64,000 bases of DNA from Stichopus chloronotus (lineage: Eukaryota > Echinodermata > Holothuroidea > Aspidochirotida > Stichopodidae), in the NCBI GenBank assembly GCA_021234535.1, contig CM037843.1:10811979-10875978 (forward strand), written 5' to 3'. Within the stretch, counting starts at the first letter, position 1. Each line of letters opens with the position of its first letter. The position numbers and the translations under genes are program-made. The notes beneath the pieces are model-generated. The model was not told where the DNA came from. It saw nothing but the letters and a program-made list of their open reading frames with translations, and ran no database searches. Positions 48,194 to 61,469 of this stretch are shown here, piece after piece.

Positions 48194-48599
48194 CTTAAAG
48201 ATAAAGATAAGAGGATAGTTAGGAGGAGATGCTTGTAGAAGGTGCTTAAGTAGCTCCTTAAGACTTAAGCAGAACTTTTGGAGAGCCCTTGCTTCATCTT
48301 TGGGTAAAGAGAAAATCTGAAGAATAATCAATTGATTCTCAATTGTTTCCACTAAAACCTGAAGCAGTCTCTATAGAATGTTAAATAGCATTGAGAATAT
48401 CTTTCCTACTTTAGAAATGATTGAAATGATGCTTAATCTATATGGAAAAATCAACCACTTTTTGACGAAAGTTACGATCTGTTCGTTTGCTTTGTAAATA
48501 CAATTCTTAGACGGTTGAAGTAAAAATTACATTTATAGCACAAGTACAAAATTATGCAAACATTGTTGCAATGAATGAACTTGAAAGAATGATGGCTTG
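48194..48599. other. Non-coding stretch with an unassigned minus-strand frame
   Basis: Contains the 71-codon frame at 48137-48352 (minus), which has an amphipathic-helix-like segment but no domain or splice proof. Otherwise nothing. Confidence 0.4.
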
Positions 48600-49130
48600 A
48601 TAATCGTACCGAGTACGTAATGATGTTAAACGTGTGAAAAGGGTATTGTGAAGGTTAGACAATTACAAGTTACATGGTAATACGAAGATGTAGCAGGCAT
48701 GTGGAAGCGTTACGTAACAATATGAAAGTGTCCTTTTACATAATATAATAATATGAAGACAACGATGATACAGAGATCATTACATTAAAAGACTACATAC
48801 GGAAATTATGGTAATTGTAACGACTTTATATGTATCAATATCTACATGGAATTGCATGATACCACGTCAATGTAAAGATCGGACTAAAGAAACAAAATTA
48901 TGATGAAATTACATGATACTGAGGGTATCATTTGCTCAAATGGAGATTATCATAAGAGTGAGATAACAATGATACAGCAGGGATAACTTGATAATAAGAC
49001 CGCTAAGTAATGATACGAATACTCCATGGAGTACAGATTACATGACAGTTACAGTATTTGAAAGTAAAACGAACACTATGTATGATAACAAATTAATTCA
49101 ACGATGACATTAAATTTGATAAAACACTAA
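48600..49130. repeat. Degenerate repeat region rich in ATGATAC words
   Basis: ATGATA occurs about six times in 530 bp (near 48765, 48856, 48914, 48970, 49011, 49078), usually as ATGATAC within TTACATGATAC-like contexts. The segment ATGATACTGAGGGTATCAT at about 48914 is a 7-bp hairpin. No fixed period. Possibly an ancient minisatellite. Confidence 0.3.
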
Positions 49131-50869
49131 CGATAGATATTACAAAACATAACTAACAAAACTTAAGAGTAGTATGCCGAGAAAGATGATTGATACCAGC
49201 AAAGGTAGTGTTATTGTATTCCAAATAATCTTTTTATCTTCCTCCTTTATGAGCAAGATGCCGGCTATTAAATTTACTTTCAAAATGTTTTGTACCTTGC
49301 GATTCAAAACTGTGTTATTCTCTTTGATCATATCTCTCTGAATATTCCGACAACATCAGAAAATTCATCGCATTTCACTACGAATCCTTTAAATTAGGTT
49401 ATACTTTTAAAAGGAGCTGTAGTAAAATGAGAAATAAGTTTAATCTTTGGAAAATAAATATTTAATAACTAATTTTAGAATGACTTCTCTTAGTAATGTA
49501 GTTACATTACAACATTAAGCCTGACAAAATCAGTTTGCAATTGATACAGCTTGTGATTCAAAAGTAAAATTGTAAATCAATAGAAATCATGAAACATAAA
49601 AATAACATATTCTGTAAGAACCTAATCTATTGATACGCATGACTTGTGTACTATCATATAAGACCTTATTGTTTTTTTGAAAGGATGTCCTCGTCTCCTG
49701 CAATTATTATACATGCAAGTTGATTTTTCTAGATGTATGTTAATGATATACTTAATTGTAAATACCCTAAATAAATCTCAAATATTTAGCAAGAGACTGC
49801 AATTCTCAATGAAAGAGAAGTGTTTACTTCTCTGGAAAATTTTCTTTTTTAAATAGGCAAACCACAATTTCAAAAAGAAAAATTTTCGGATGATTTTCCT
49901 TTGGTTTAAAGTTTTTGGCATACCTCGTTATGCAATCGTTATATTTCTCACTTACAATGTCACGCGGATCATCCCCCCTTTTTTTTTTCTTAAAAAAAGA
50001 GTGGCAAAATTAGCTCTTAAGAATAAGACAGTAGATGCAGATGTCGTCCATGCCAATATGACTTGCGAGATTCATGAAAAGTTTGGTATGTTAGTTTGAG
50101 TATTACGTAATAAGATTCCCAAGGGCAACAAAGACGACCAATTTGGAATATTTGCTGTAGAATTAATGAGACCTAGCCTCAATAAAGTGACTCAAGTGAA
50201 AAAGTCAAGTGAGTATAGAACCATAGAAAGTGACTACTTAACACCGAAGAGCACGTAAACGATTAAGCTAATAACAGAAAAATGAATACATGTTCAAATG
50301 GAAACAGCACCTTAATAGAATTTTTTTTAATAAAGAAGATACTAGTTTGTCATCAACTTTGGTCGGGTGAAATGCTTTCACTGGACATTATATTGATTTT
50401 TTATCAATAGACAATTCCAAAAGTCTAAAGACAATTCCTGTGAGAATATTGTTTTAAAGAGCTTCTGAATGTGACAATATTTTTCCAGAGTAAGGATAAA
50501 CTGATCATTTTAACTTGTAAAACTGTATGCATATTAGTTAGGAACATTGGTCAAACTATTTGTATATAATTTGTGATACATTACATTTTGCATTTTGCAC
50601 TTTTGTTTGTTGCTGCTAGATCTTCAAATCTAGTTATACCTTCTCGAATGAAGAGCAAATAATTTATTCTGCTTTTCAGATATTTTAGCAATGTCGCTCA
50701 TTGAAATATTTCTATGTCAAAAAATAGATGCACTGGTTTAATTGTAAGCATGTATTTTGTTATACCATTTAAACTGTAATTAATTCTACAGATCCTATTA
50801 TTGCCACATATCTTCCTTTGCTGATAGAAAACACAAGAGTCTTTTCATATTGCTCATACAGGTGGTAAA
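49131..50869. other. Non-coding stretch, no gene seen
   Basis: About 1.7 kb AT-rich. Frames of at most 69 codons. No repeat recognised. Confidence 0.5.
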
Positions 50870-51181
50870 CAGTGCTGGATTAACCATTAGGCAGACAAGG
50901 CACATGACTTAGCACAGGCAAAAATTGGAACTGTGAGCATATATTTTGGCATATTCTATATTTCTAAAGTATTAATAAAATATGCACAGAGGCATTATTA
51001 AATAAACTTCTTTCTTTTGACATTGAATGTCTTTTGGGTATTAAATATTCTGCTTTTGTCTCAGTTCATCTGGGGACTAGGGTCCATTTCTCTGAGCTTA
51101 AGATCTAATTTAATAATTTCAGGCCATTCTATCAAAGTTAACAATGTACCTTAGGGCCAGCCGAGGCTTAATCCGGTACTA
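50870..51181. mobile_element. Small hAT-like MITE, ~312 bp
   Basis: The left end CAGTGCTGGATTAACC (50870) and the inverted right end TAGTACCGGATTAAGCC (51181 inward) match at about 12 of 16 bases. CAGTGCTGGATTAA-type ends are familiar from hAT-like elements. An 8-bp duplication is not clear (GTGGTAAA on the left; GTGATAAC a few bases beyond the right end). No coding capacity. A related fragment lies at 38408. Confidence 0.55.
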
Positions 51182-51393
51182 CATAGTGATAACCTCAGTT
51201 TCCTCTTTATGCTGGTATTGTAACCAACAGATATGCTCATGTTATACCACGAGAAAAATATTAGAAATGTAGGCTTTTTATTTCAAATTCAGTATTTTTG
51301 TAGCTACTTAAATGTATGTGAAAGTCTAAAGATACAGAAATATTTGCGCTTTACAAGTATAACAAAAAGACAGACCCCGACTGAATGTACTGT
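51182..51393. other. Non-coding spacer
   Basis: AT-rich stretch between the hAT-like MITE and the 13-bp minisatellite; nothing recognised. Confidence 0.5.
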
Positions 51394-51471
51394 GTGGGAC
51401 GCATATGTGGGACGCACATGTGGGACGCACATGTGGGACGCACATGTGGGACGCACATGTGGGATGTACAT
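51394..51471 (+). repeat. 13-bp minisatellite, six units
   Basis: Six tandem units of GTGGGACGCACAT (first and last with one to three changes). Because 13 is not a multiple of three, frames cycle and the apparent Cys/His/Trp-rich peptides are artefacts. Confidence 0.95.
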
Positions 51472-51814
51472 GTTTGAAGAGATGTCTTTTGGATGAAAGC
51501 AAATATTCACGAATTACGAAAGTATTTTCCTTTCATGAAAAAAAGAAAAAGAAAGATGAGCATCAATTCAGAAATTTGTTCGTCATACATAACTAAGAAT
51601 GTGAAACAGAAATTTATATTCGATAAATTAAAAAAATGGCATGTATGAGGTCTGCTGAATATACGATGAACCATCAGCGCAGGTAAATGATTAACCCAGG
51701 TCATGTGACAAAGGTTGACACCCATATACGAAACCATCTGTCAAACAACAAACAAACTAGATTAAATCTGAAACTTGAGAGGTTACAAAAGACTTCCAGT
51801 CTAAAATCAAATAG

Positions 51815-52055
51815 TGAAATTCACTCCAAAAGGAATGTGCTGATAGACCACACGTCATCAGAGCAAATTTTGTCTGGAATAGAGTGAATTTTCACTCCAA
51901 AAATAGCGATATTTTACACACATGGAATGAAATATTGCTCTTTTTGGAGTGAATTTTCACTCCAAAAAGAGAATTTTTCACAGGTTGAAATCCACTCTTA
52001 CTACGAGTGGTCACTCAGCAAACTCATTTTGAAGTGAATTTCACTCTTTTGTTTT
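51815..52055. repeat. Cluster of AGTGAA/TTCACT palindromes
   Basis: Five imperfect copies of a GAGTGAATTTTCACTCC palindrome or its half-sites lie at about 51816, 51882, 51938, 51987 and 52031. The best, 51938-51971, has perfect 16-bp arms (CTCTTTTTGGAGTGAA and its complement) around TT. It could form hairpins or cruciforms. Likely a decayed MITE or a clustered binding-site module. Confidence 0.75.
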
Positions 52056-54384
52056 CATACGGCAACTATTGTAAAGATGGAGTATTACATGAAAGACAGT
52101 ACAATCACTTTTAATTCCTGAAAAAAATTAACAACATGCTTTTAACGTGATACCGAGTTACAGTTAATGTCTTTAGTTTAATTCGTTCAGTGTTTTGAAA
52201 ACGGTAAAAATAAAATACTTTCTTAACAAGTTTATTTCTCAGTTTATCATTAGTATCATTTGTATAAATGCTATGATGAATTATTAAACGGATTAAACAA
52301 AAACGTTTGATCTTCCGTAAGGAGACATGTTTGCTATTCCATTAGTTATTACTGTTGTGATTAATACTTTGTGAGACAACATGTGTCATCAATGAGTTAA
52401 ATCAGTTGTCAAAGTCAATTAATATGCCTTTTTAGGTGCAAAATAATCTGAAGCGGTGATGTGTTAAAGTGTCTTACAATCTTCTTTTACCCATTGGTCA
52501 CTCAAACAGAAAAGCACTGATCCGTAAAAGGTCTATCTCTTTTCTTGTTATTTTAATTCCATCTTTGCACATCTGTCGCTATAATTTGCAAAGTAAAAAA
52601 TCAGAAATAAGACTGCTAAATGGAAGACAACAGAATAAGCCACTTCAAGCTTTAGTTTCAGTAACTAAAATATTCATCGAACTCTGTAAATTATGACCAT
52701 TACTGATTATAGTTTTGACAATGAGCATGAATGGTACTTTTTAGGCTTTATGACAGTCAATCATTGCATTGCAGTATCGTGGTCTAAAGTGACTGTTTGA
52801 TTAAAGTATAAAATGTAGTGAGCTTTCTGCGTATTAATATGCGAAAATGTGAACTATTTAAATTTTAAAGTTTTATGATTACATCTCTCAAACAGAGACA
52901 GTTGTAATGTGGATGAATATTGTTTACTCAGGAAGTGCAACACATTGCATGCTAACAGAATATTTAAAGGACAATGTTATTACAAAATAAGTGAGGTTTC
53001 ATGTTTCCTGAAAGTATGAGTGTAATAAAGTCGAATCGAAGAATCTCGAGAGGAACGTGCAAGTATGAATGATTGCTACCAAACCTCACCTTTGTTCCAA
53101 TTGATATTGTAGAGTATGTCTAGCTAGGTTGCTGTCGTTTAGTTGGAATTAAAGTGCTGATTGAAAACGAATAGCAAAATACAATAACTGGATGAACTGA
53201 ACTTAATTATACGCTGGTAGATAATGTATGGGATTGACTCGACCACTTGATGTTAACGTGTTTGACTTGAAATTAATAAATATAACTGCTCTGTCGGGAA
53301 AAATTCACTTACCTTTCAATATCAGCGACGGAGAATAAACCGTATAACAATTGCAAAGCTTAAGGAAAATAAGTATACTAGATTTAGAAAGAAAAACATG
53401 ATTAGTTTATTTATTAAAACCGACTAAACTATAGAAAGCAATAAAATCACCCCGTGCATCAACTTTGACATGAGTTGTCTCTCTGAAACTCCGAAGAACG
53501 TTCAATAGGGTCAGTCATATATTGACAGTTTCAACTAAAGTATGGACCTATAAAGATGTCTATCATTTTCAATCTCCTGATAACAATCTAAACCAAAATT
53601 ACGTAAGATTTGATCATGCAGGCACGTTAGATTTAACAGGATTGTGGATTTTATTGACATTGTGTACTGCACGCTACAATCATTCTTCTTTTTTACCGTG
53701 GAGTTTGGTCTGGACCTTACTGACAAACTAGACAAAATTACCACAACAGCAGAAATGGAGGGCATTTTTCTCAATTATACGTATAAAGAAGCAATTTTCT
53801 CTTTTCTCTTTTTTCATTTTCTATCTAACAACCTCTCACTCAGTATATCGAATCGATGTTTTGGTACCAGCTTGTAAGTCTTTTGTTGCTGCTTTTATTC
53901 TCGATTTTTTAAAATTATGTTTCTGCTTTTGGGTTTTTTTTTTCTTTTTTGGGGGGGACTTGGTCTCGTTTATTAAATTTATGTCTTGCTCTTACATATG
54001 TAAATGTAAAAAAAAAAAAAAAACAAACGCGACATCATAACATTTCTTGGTAATAACTTTATTCACTTCTACATCCAATTCATTAGATGTCTCCTTCAGT
54101 AATATGATGTAAAGTACATGTGTTTACTAATCACTAGTCATAAAGTCTAAAGTCCCTTTGTGAGCGTACACATATCGGTCAATTTTAAATTTAAAATCTT
54201 TACTTCATTCTCTTTGTGTTTCCTTTTAAATCTGCCAATTAATTTAATGGAAGGTACTTTTAATCCTTCTGGTCATTTAATATATAATGTTATTTGATGA
54301 GAGGTTCATCTTCTCATAGTATGACGTCATGTTGTCATAAACTGCAGAAGTGTCATTCCAGTTAGTTAGTATTAAATTCAAAGG
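52056..54384. other. Non-coding stretch, no gene seen
   Basis: About 2.3 kb. Frames of 69-79 codons at 53522-53731, 53535-53774 and 53644-53877 overlap on both strands and lack domains. G- and A-runs at 53951 and 54009. A perfect TGACGTCA lies at 54322-54329. Confidence 0.5.
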
Positions 54385-54574
54385 CAAGAATGAATCTCAA
54401 ACATTTTACACCAAACATTAATAATAAAATAGCAAAATAGAGACAACTTAAATAACTCTTACCTGGTGACATAATACTTCAAGAATAAATTTTAAACATT
54501 TAACATCAAACATTAATAGTAAAATAGCAAAACAGAGACAACTTAAGTAACTTTTACTTGGTGACATAATACTT
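54385..54574 (+). repeat. 95-bp tandem duplication
   Basis: Unit 1 (54385-54479) and unit 2 (54480-54574) are adjacent, equal in length and about 87% identical by eye. They share AAAATAGCAAAAYAGAGACA, ACTTAARTAACTYTTAC and TGGTGACATAATACTT. No gaps are needed, so this is a simple duplication followed by point mutation. Confidence 0.9.
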
Positions 54575-57500
54575 CTTCAAGTAAACAAGTCCTGATTTTT
54601 TGGTTAAGATAAAACTTAGTGTAATGGTTTCCTTTTTTTAAACCGTATGAAGCATTCCCCCCTAATACTCTATGATTCCTTTTCTTTTTTATGTTTATCT
54701 TATCCTCTGTGCATTTTTATTCAGCTCATTTCTTGTTTCAATTTACTTTCGTGCATTTTATTTAATTCCGTAGTTTTACTCTGTTGTACTTTGTTAATAC
54801 GATAAATACTGATTTTATGGTAAATTTAACCTGAACAACAATAATAGCAATATTTTTTCATTATCTTCAAATATACCTTCATAACCCAGCGTTTCTTTTT
54901 GTAAGTAGATATGTTGCAAGTAATGGGTGCTTCAAAATATATTAAATGTTAATGAATCAATATACACAGCAGAGAGACGGCTATAATGACCTATTATATC
55001 CACGGGTAAAAGGTCATCAAATTATCCAATTTTATGTCTTCAGTAAAGCGTATTGACACAGCACTCCTGCAAGTTTGGTCCATTAAAATTAGCTCAAATT
55101 ATTCAGCCCTTCGACACATGTAGAATATAAAAGTTTCATACTTGCAACAGAAACCTTCAGCGGCATCATCCCCCCTCTCTCTCTCCACCTCTCTCTCTCC
55201 TTATTTCTTTTTCTTCATATATTTTTTTCATCACCTTTATGCGATCTACTTTTCTGACTGTCTCTAATTTCCTTTCGAAGCCTTTCTAAATGGACAACTT
55301 ATTTATTCTTCCCAGATCTGTAATTTCCGTTTTCATCTCGCTTCTCTTTACATTGAAAGCAAGAAAAGTCATTAATTGGCCCTTTTAGGGAAATTTTCCC
55401 TACCAATTCCGCGCGTGCCCCTTATTGCATATCCTAGCGTCACAGCGAGGCGAGATTAAACCAACGCTTATGTAGCAGTTTCCGGGACTTTGTTTACCAA
55501 TCTACGCGTTTCTGTCACCTTTGGTGCGATATTAGTTACAAATTTGATCGTTCATTCGCTATATTTTCTCTCCTTTTTCATTGTTAGTAAGTTGAATGAG
55601 ATGCAAGTCATGACTGCCACTGTATAGTCCTTTTTTTAAAAAACCAGATAACTATTATGTCTCTCACACAATTTTAATTTCTACACAAACATGCAGAGAA
55701 GCAATATAACTCATCCTGCAGCTTAGTCAAGGCTTAACTTTTACACCAATTTAGTTTTGCAAATAATTTACAAACAACAAAATGTATATAGAAAACGTGC
55801 ATATAATCGTTTAAGATAAAATGTATTTGATATTTAAAACATTGAGTCTCCTTGTTTTTCACCCTCACAAGAAAATATTTCGAAATGAGTTGGCGACATC
55901 TTTTTATCAAAATTTCCATGTTTTATTGTGTGGCCCAAACAATGGCTATTCTTAAAGCTGGGATTGGTCGGGCCGCAGATAAAGACATATTTGCTGATAT
56001 TCTTTGTTCATATTTGTTCTCTCTCGGCTTTGTTTAAAATTGTTCATGACTTTAAGCTGTTGTCATGGTAATATGATCTTTAAATCGTTGTGATCAATGA
56101 TATTCACCGCCGAAAGTGAACGAACTGGCCTAATTCAAAGAGTGTTTTATCTTCTTTCTCTTATTTTCTTCTTTTATTTTGTTTTCTGAAAAGGTCACAA
56201 GAAAATCGGATTGATTAATAATGATCGATATATTTTAGAGAAAAAGCCTTTACTAAATTATGAAACTTGTACACACTTTCCCAAATCATTATGGATCGTT
56301 ATGGATTATTGAATTTGAGCCAACGTCTGTATCTATAAGGCTCCAATATACATCAAAATAGGTTTTACGGTTACTTGGTTCTTTTGTGCTGTTCAGCATA
56401 TCACATACCATCAATATAGGAGATATTTCGACTGAACATTTTAGTATTAAGTCTACTATTTTCCTTGATAGGCCAAAGAAATTGTGATTAGTTAAGACAA
56501 CTAATCTATCAACCTAAAGAGAAACTAAAAAATGACAAAAAACAGATGACACATATACCTGAACAAAAACTGATAAAAAAACTGGTGTCCCAGACAATTA
56601 ATGTATCCTCTGATTGATAAGCTCGATGTTAATTAAATTTCCAACTTTCATTGTAAAAAAATATTTACAGGTTAACGGATTCATGTTAGGTGGAGTTACC
56701 TTTACACGTGTTACACGACCATACAGCACACACTTAATCGTTACAGTATGGTATTTGTTTCTAGAATTTACATTGTAAAACGTCGATCACTCGATTTGTA
56801 TTTTTAAAGAATATTAATCATCGAAGTACTTTGTCCTTGTATTCATGCTAATGTGCCCAAGAATTGTTCAAGTTAGAGTCTCCAAATTAAGCGTCATATT
56901 GAATTAAATCGAAGTGCAGTACAAAATTCTGTCCTAAACACATAGAATCACCTTGCACCGCAATCTGTCTACATGTATAGACACATACACACACTCACAC
57001 ACACACAAAATTCTGATAAATACCAACTTTGCATGACTTTTCGAATCTGCGCCATACTTTTTTCTGTCATCTTTTTTCTTACTTTAGTAGCTAAGGTTCT
57101 GGGGTGTCTATATTATTCAGACCACAAAAAAATTTGAATCTTTCAATTTCTTCTAAAATTACCCTTGCATCTGTCATTTCTGCCAGCAACAAGGCATTCA
57201 CCTTGCTTTGATGAACAACAGCGAGCACCACCCATGAATAACTAATTGATCATTTTTCCTAAATAAGCCTCCGTCCATTGAATTCTTCCACTCTCATATT
57301 TCGTGATTCCCTCCTCCACCCCCCCCCCTCACACTGCACACGAGATCCAACCAACACTAAGCACATTTAAGTTTGGTATTTTCTGGTGTAGACTTTAGAA
57401 ACATACCCCCAAACAGCGGAAGGGAAATTATCCTTCCGTTACAAATGGTGACAGTTTATCGCGGCTTTCCACTGAGCCGGTAGCTTGGCCATATGTCACA

Positions 57501-60058
57501 CCTATTATTATTATTATAGCGACTGGGAATGATGCCATACGCCAACGGTATCAAGATCAGTGCTTGCAAGTAGTGTAACTGACGTTTGGTTCAAACCACC
57601 TAAGTCAGTAAAACCATGTAAAAAGAAAACCAAGAAGAAAAACCAAAACCAAATGACTAAGTCGACAATTTAGTTCCTCGAGGGCCTAAATTCCTTTGTC
57701 TAACACACGACCTCTTTATTCTATCCATAGGGTAAGCGATGCAGAAAAGTATTGCCCATTTGTAAAACAAGGCGGTACAACTTAAGATTAAACTGTTTTA
57801 GTAGGTACAATGTTTACGCTAGCAGGTGTGCTGAAATCTTTGACTTCATTTTTGGGAGAAACTTTTTATGAGCATAAAAGTCTTTATTTTTTTTAAATTT
57901 TACATGTATTTTCATAATTTTTAATTATAATTTTTACGCTGATTTTAGTGCTGAATTTACAGTCTTATTTCTTCTTTGTAGTAATGCGTAATTTGTAATA
58001 AACTTTATTTAAACTTAAGACGAAACTCAATTATGATGAAGTCTAATATTTTGTACCGCGAAGCAAAAGTAAAAAAGTTTTGACATGTTTTAGGGGTTAG
58101 AGAAATGGGCCTACCTTTGGAAGCTGATATGGATGGGTTGGATTAATACCGCAAAACGCCTAGAGTTTCCGTGAGCAGCTCCACCCCCTTTTAACAGTGA
58201 GTATAGCATTCTACATAACTTGATGTTGACTTTAATAAGTGTAAGACATCGAGTGTACCTAATACAATTACGTAATTTACCGATGATTTTAAATCAACTG
58301 TATGATCTGATTATAGATTTGTTTAAATAACTCAAGTGGATAAATACGGTAGATAACAGTTTTTATTTTCATTGAAATTAGTAGATCTGAAAAAACGCAG
58401 ATTTTAATCATCAGAGATTTTAATCAAATTTATCTCAAACTTGCAAAAAAGAATTCACAATATTTTTCAGCAAACCATAACTTGAGAAATTATGCAAACA
58501 GACAAACATTAAATATGCAAGGCCTTAAGTGCATGGGATAGGTGTAATAGAGGCGGAAACACATTCGGCAAGTTAATAATTTAATTAATTCCATTATCTT
58601 CCTATCTCTTAGATAAATCAAGCCCTTTAATATTTGTCACACAATATTTCAGGTGTTCCTATGCGTGTGTTATGGTCACATGCTTATTTTGAAATGTTTT
58701 CTAATATTGAAGATTAATGGTCTACAAGCATGGTTACGTCATAGGTTTGTGTTAAAATGTCTCGCTCCAGGAATAAGGACACAAAACATAGGGCAAGCAA
58801 ACATTTCTAAGGAAAGTTTCAAATCTTCTAAAGGCTGTGGGAATAACTATTATACTTTTTTCTGAACAAGTTATAAAGTGAAAACTTCATATGTGTCACT
58901 ATCCTTGAGCTTATTTTAGCTGATAAAGACTAACTTCACTTCAATCTCATATGAAGAGATACCGAGAGAAAACTTGAGTAACTAGACCAAATGAAATGTA
59001 TCAAAGATTTTGAAAAGATGTGACTGGTGATCTGGTGAAGTAATTTCTTGGCTTACTAGGTACTTAGACTGGATATTGTGAAAAGAGTACAGGGCAATAG
59101 TCACATAGATAATCTATGTGATTATTGTGATATAATCTCTATAAATATCTATAATTAAATACTGTAATTAACGCTTTGTCTGAAGTATATAGTCGACTTG
59201 TAATAACATGCAAACAGCAAGGGGTATTGGGGTACCCCGTAAATGGATGTCTGTGTATTTTTTATTAACGATATTCTATTCTCAAATTTTCGTTACTTTT
59301 CGAGCATATCAATGCATAGATTATTTAATCATTGGGCGCTTAAAGTCTTTTCTCTCTTACGACAGATGGGACGTGAATTGTGAACAAACAGACTCTGCAT
59401 AGCAACGTAAGATTTCAACTGGTTGAAATCACGCTCAGACTCACTAGCCCAAACTTTTCTATTTGATTTGGCGAGGTTGATACGAGCGGTATCCCCGCTA
59501 CGACGTTGTAAAAATTTAACGAATTTTATATGTCAGGATGTATCATGCCAGATTTTTATGATACTGACTAACGCGACTGTTCAGCTCTTATGACCGTATT
59601 TTTATTTTCCATTAACCGGCGGCATGGGCGATTAAACACAAGACTAAGGAATGTCAACAGTCATAGCTTAAAAATGTAGACAATGATATAAACGAACTAA
59701 AAATCATACTGTAAGACAATGAACGTATTGATAACTCTCTCTTGAGCAAAATTAAAATTTAATGACCAAAATTTAAAACATATAGGTCAACTGTAATATT
59801 TTACGGTACATATGAGCAATTTGCAATGTACAACTTACTAAAACTGCTTAAAAATAAGTAAAGACGATCAAGATTTCACTTTTCTGGTAAAATGTTTGAA
59901 ACGGATATGATGAAACTAAGTAATCGTAGCTGACTGTTGTTTGTTGTTGCACCTGAGATCATTTCCTGGTATATTATTGCTGATTTACTTACAAGACTTA
60001 CATTTTTACTTCATGGTCCAAATGAGGGTATTTTTTTTTATGCAAAAGGTTGATTTCA
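54575..60058. other. Non-coding stretch, no gene seen
   Basis: About 5.5 kb. Contains a CT-rich run (55171-55205), a palindrome AGGGAAA-T-TTTCCCT near 55388 followed by a CpG-containing patch (55400-55540), a (CA)n tract (56985-57007) and a C-run (57319-57328). Frames of 61-70 codons (55852-56037, 58653-58865, 59208-59402) have no recognisable domain. Confidence 0.5.
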
Positions 60059-60280
60059 AGTGATTGCGTGCGTAGACAAAAAGTAAAAACATTAAAATTT
60101 CATGTCCAAAGGTTTGGTAACAATTTTCATTGCACCATACAGACAATTTGGGAAAATACGTACATTTTTTGGTGGTTAGTTGTGCCATATGATCTCAGAG
60201 TCTTCTAACGTAAGGACGAAAAGTTTAAAATACAATAATGGAGTGGTTCACATTTTTCATTCAAATTAACAGTATGTCGT
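60059..60280 (+). repeat. Interspersed repeat, copy B (partner at 2048-2275)
   Basis: AAGTGATTGCGTGCGTAGAC, AAAAAGTAAAAACATTAAAA, CAGACAATTTGGGAAAATA, CTTCTAAC and TTTTTCATTCAAATTAAC match copy A in order. It ends about 25 bp before a tetranucleotide microsatellite. The ~205-bp inverted arms of the 2-kb element are absent here, so the repeated unit is smaller than that element. Confidence 0.75.
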
Positions 60281-60304
60281 TGTTACGACTTATTAAGTCG
60301 TTAC

Positions 60305-60678
60305 CTGTCTATCTATCTATCTAACTATGTATCTATCTATCTATCTGTCTATCTGTCTATCTGTCTATCTGTCTATCTGTCTATCTGTCTATCTGTCTAT
60401 CTGTCTATCTGTCTATCTGTCTATCTGTCTTTCTGTCTTTCTGTCTTTCTGTCTTTCTGTCTTTCTGTCTTTCTGTCTTTCTGTCTTTCTGTCTTTCTGT
60501 CTTTCTGTCTTTCTGTCTTTCTGTCTTTCTATCTTTCTATCTTTCTATCTTTCTGTCTTTCTGTCTTTCTATCTTTCTATCTTTCTATCTTTCTATCTGT
60601 CTATCTTTCTATCTTTCTATCTTTCTATCTTTCTATCTGTCTATCTGTCTATCTTTCTATCTTTCTATCTCTTTCTTC
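60305..60678 (+). repeat. Compound tetranucleotide microsatellite (CTAT/CTGT/CTTT)n
   Basis: About 370 bp of CTAT, CTGT and CTTT units in blocks: mixed CTATCTGT first, then CTGTCTTT, then CTATCTTT. It gives a spurious 129-codon Leu/Ser/Phe frame. Confidence 0.98.
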
Positions 60679-61469
60679 CTCTTTTATTCTCATGTTGTAA
60701 ATGTGTTATTTTGTAGTAAAGTGCAAATTTGTAAGCTTGTGAAGGACATTTTCAATATCCAGCGGATTGTAATTTAAAAGAGAAGAAACAGTACTTCAGA
60801 TACAACTGAAATCACTACATAGTGTTGTATACAATCATATTTCTTGGCCTTAATGCTAAGAATAAAAATATAAAGCGAAATAATCGTTGCTCTCAATTTT
60901 TCGAAAAAATTACTGGTATCAACTTAAGAAATTGTTTTTGCTTGTTTTATAATTGTTTTATTGTTTATTATATCATTGTTTTTTAAATCACTTGATGATC
61001 TACTTTATTTGAAACCATGACATGAGAGATTTATGTACATCTCTGTCAGTGAAAATCTGGATTACTAGGTCAGCGATTAAACATTACCATACAAAAAGGA
61101 ATATATATCAAGTCACAGGGATGCTATATTCGTAAAACAGCCTCACTGTACCCGTTAACCATTCAGGGACGAAGGAGAGCAAAATTGCAGAAAGAAAAAA
61201 AAATCACGCACGCAATGATCGGTTCTTCATCTTACTTTTAAGGCATTAATAAAAGATGAAAAGAAGAAAATTCAGTAAATCGTCGTCTTGCCGGAAAGAA
61301 AATTGTAATGCAACTTTTACTATACGAAGCGAGTCCTATTTTATTTTCAAGTGGGTGTCGTATATTAGCTTTACCCCTTATCAGGACAATTGTAATAAAG
61401 TGTCACTTGAATTTTTGTCTTTCTCTCTTCACCCGACTGGGGTACAAGGCAAACTAATAACTCTCTCTT
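60679..61469. other. Non-coding stretch, no gene seen
   Basis: AT-rich, frames of at most 71 codons, no repeat recognised. Confidence 0.5.

Noticed and set aside
51233..51596. Cys/His/Trp-rich frames that look zinc-finger-like
   Set aside because: 13-bp minisatellite read in cycling frames; no conserved finger spacing.
60327..60716. 129-codon Leu/Ser/Phe-rich frame
   Set aside because: Pure tetranucleotide microsatellite; length is an artefact of a stop-free repeat.
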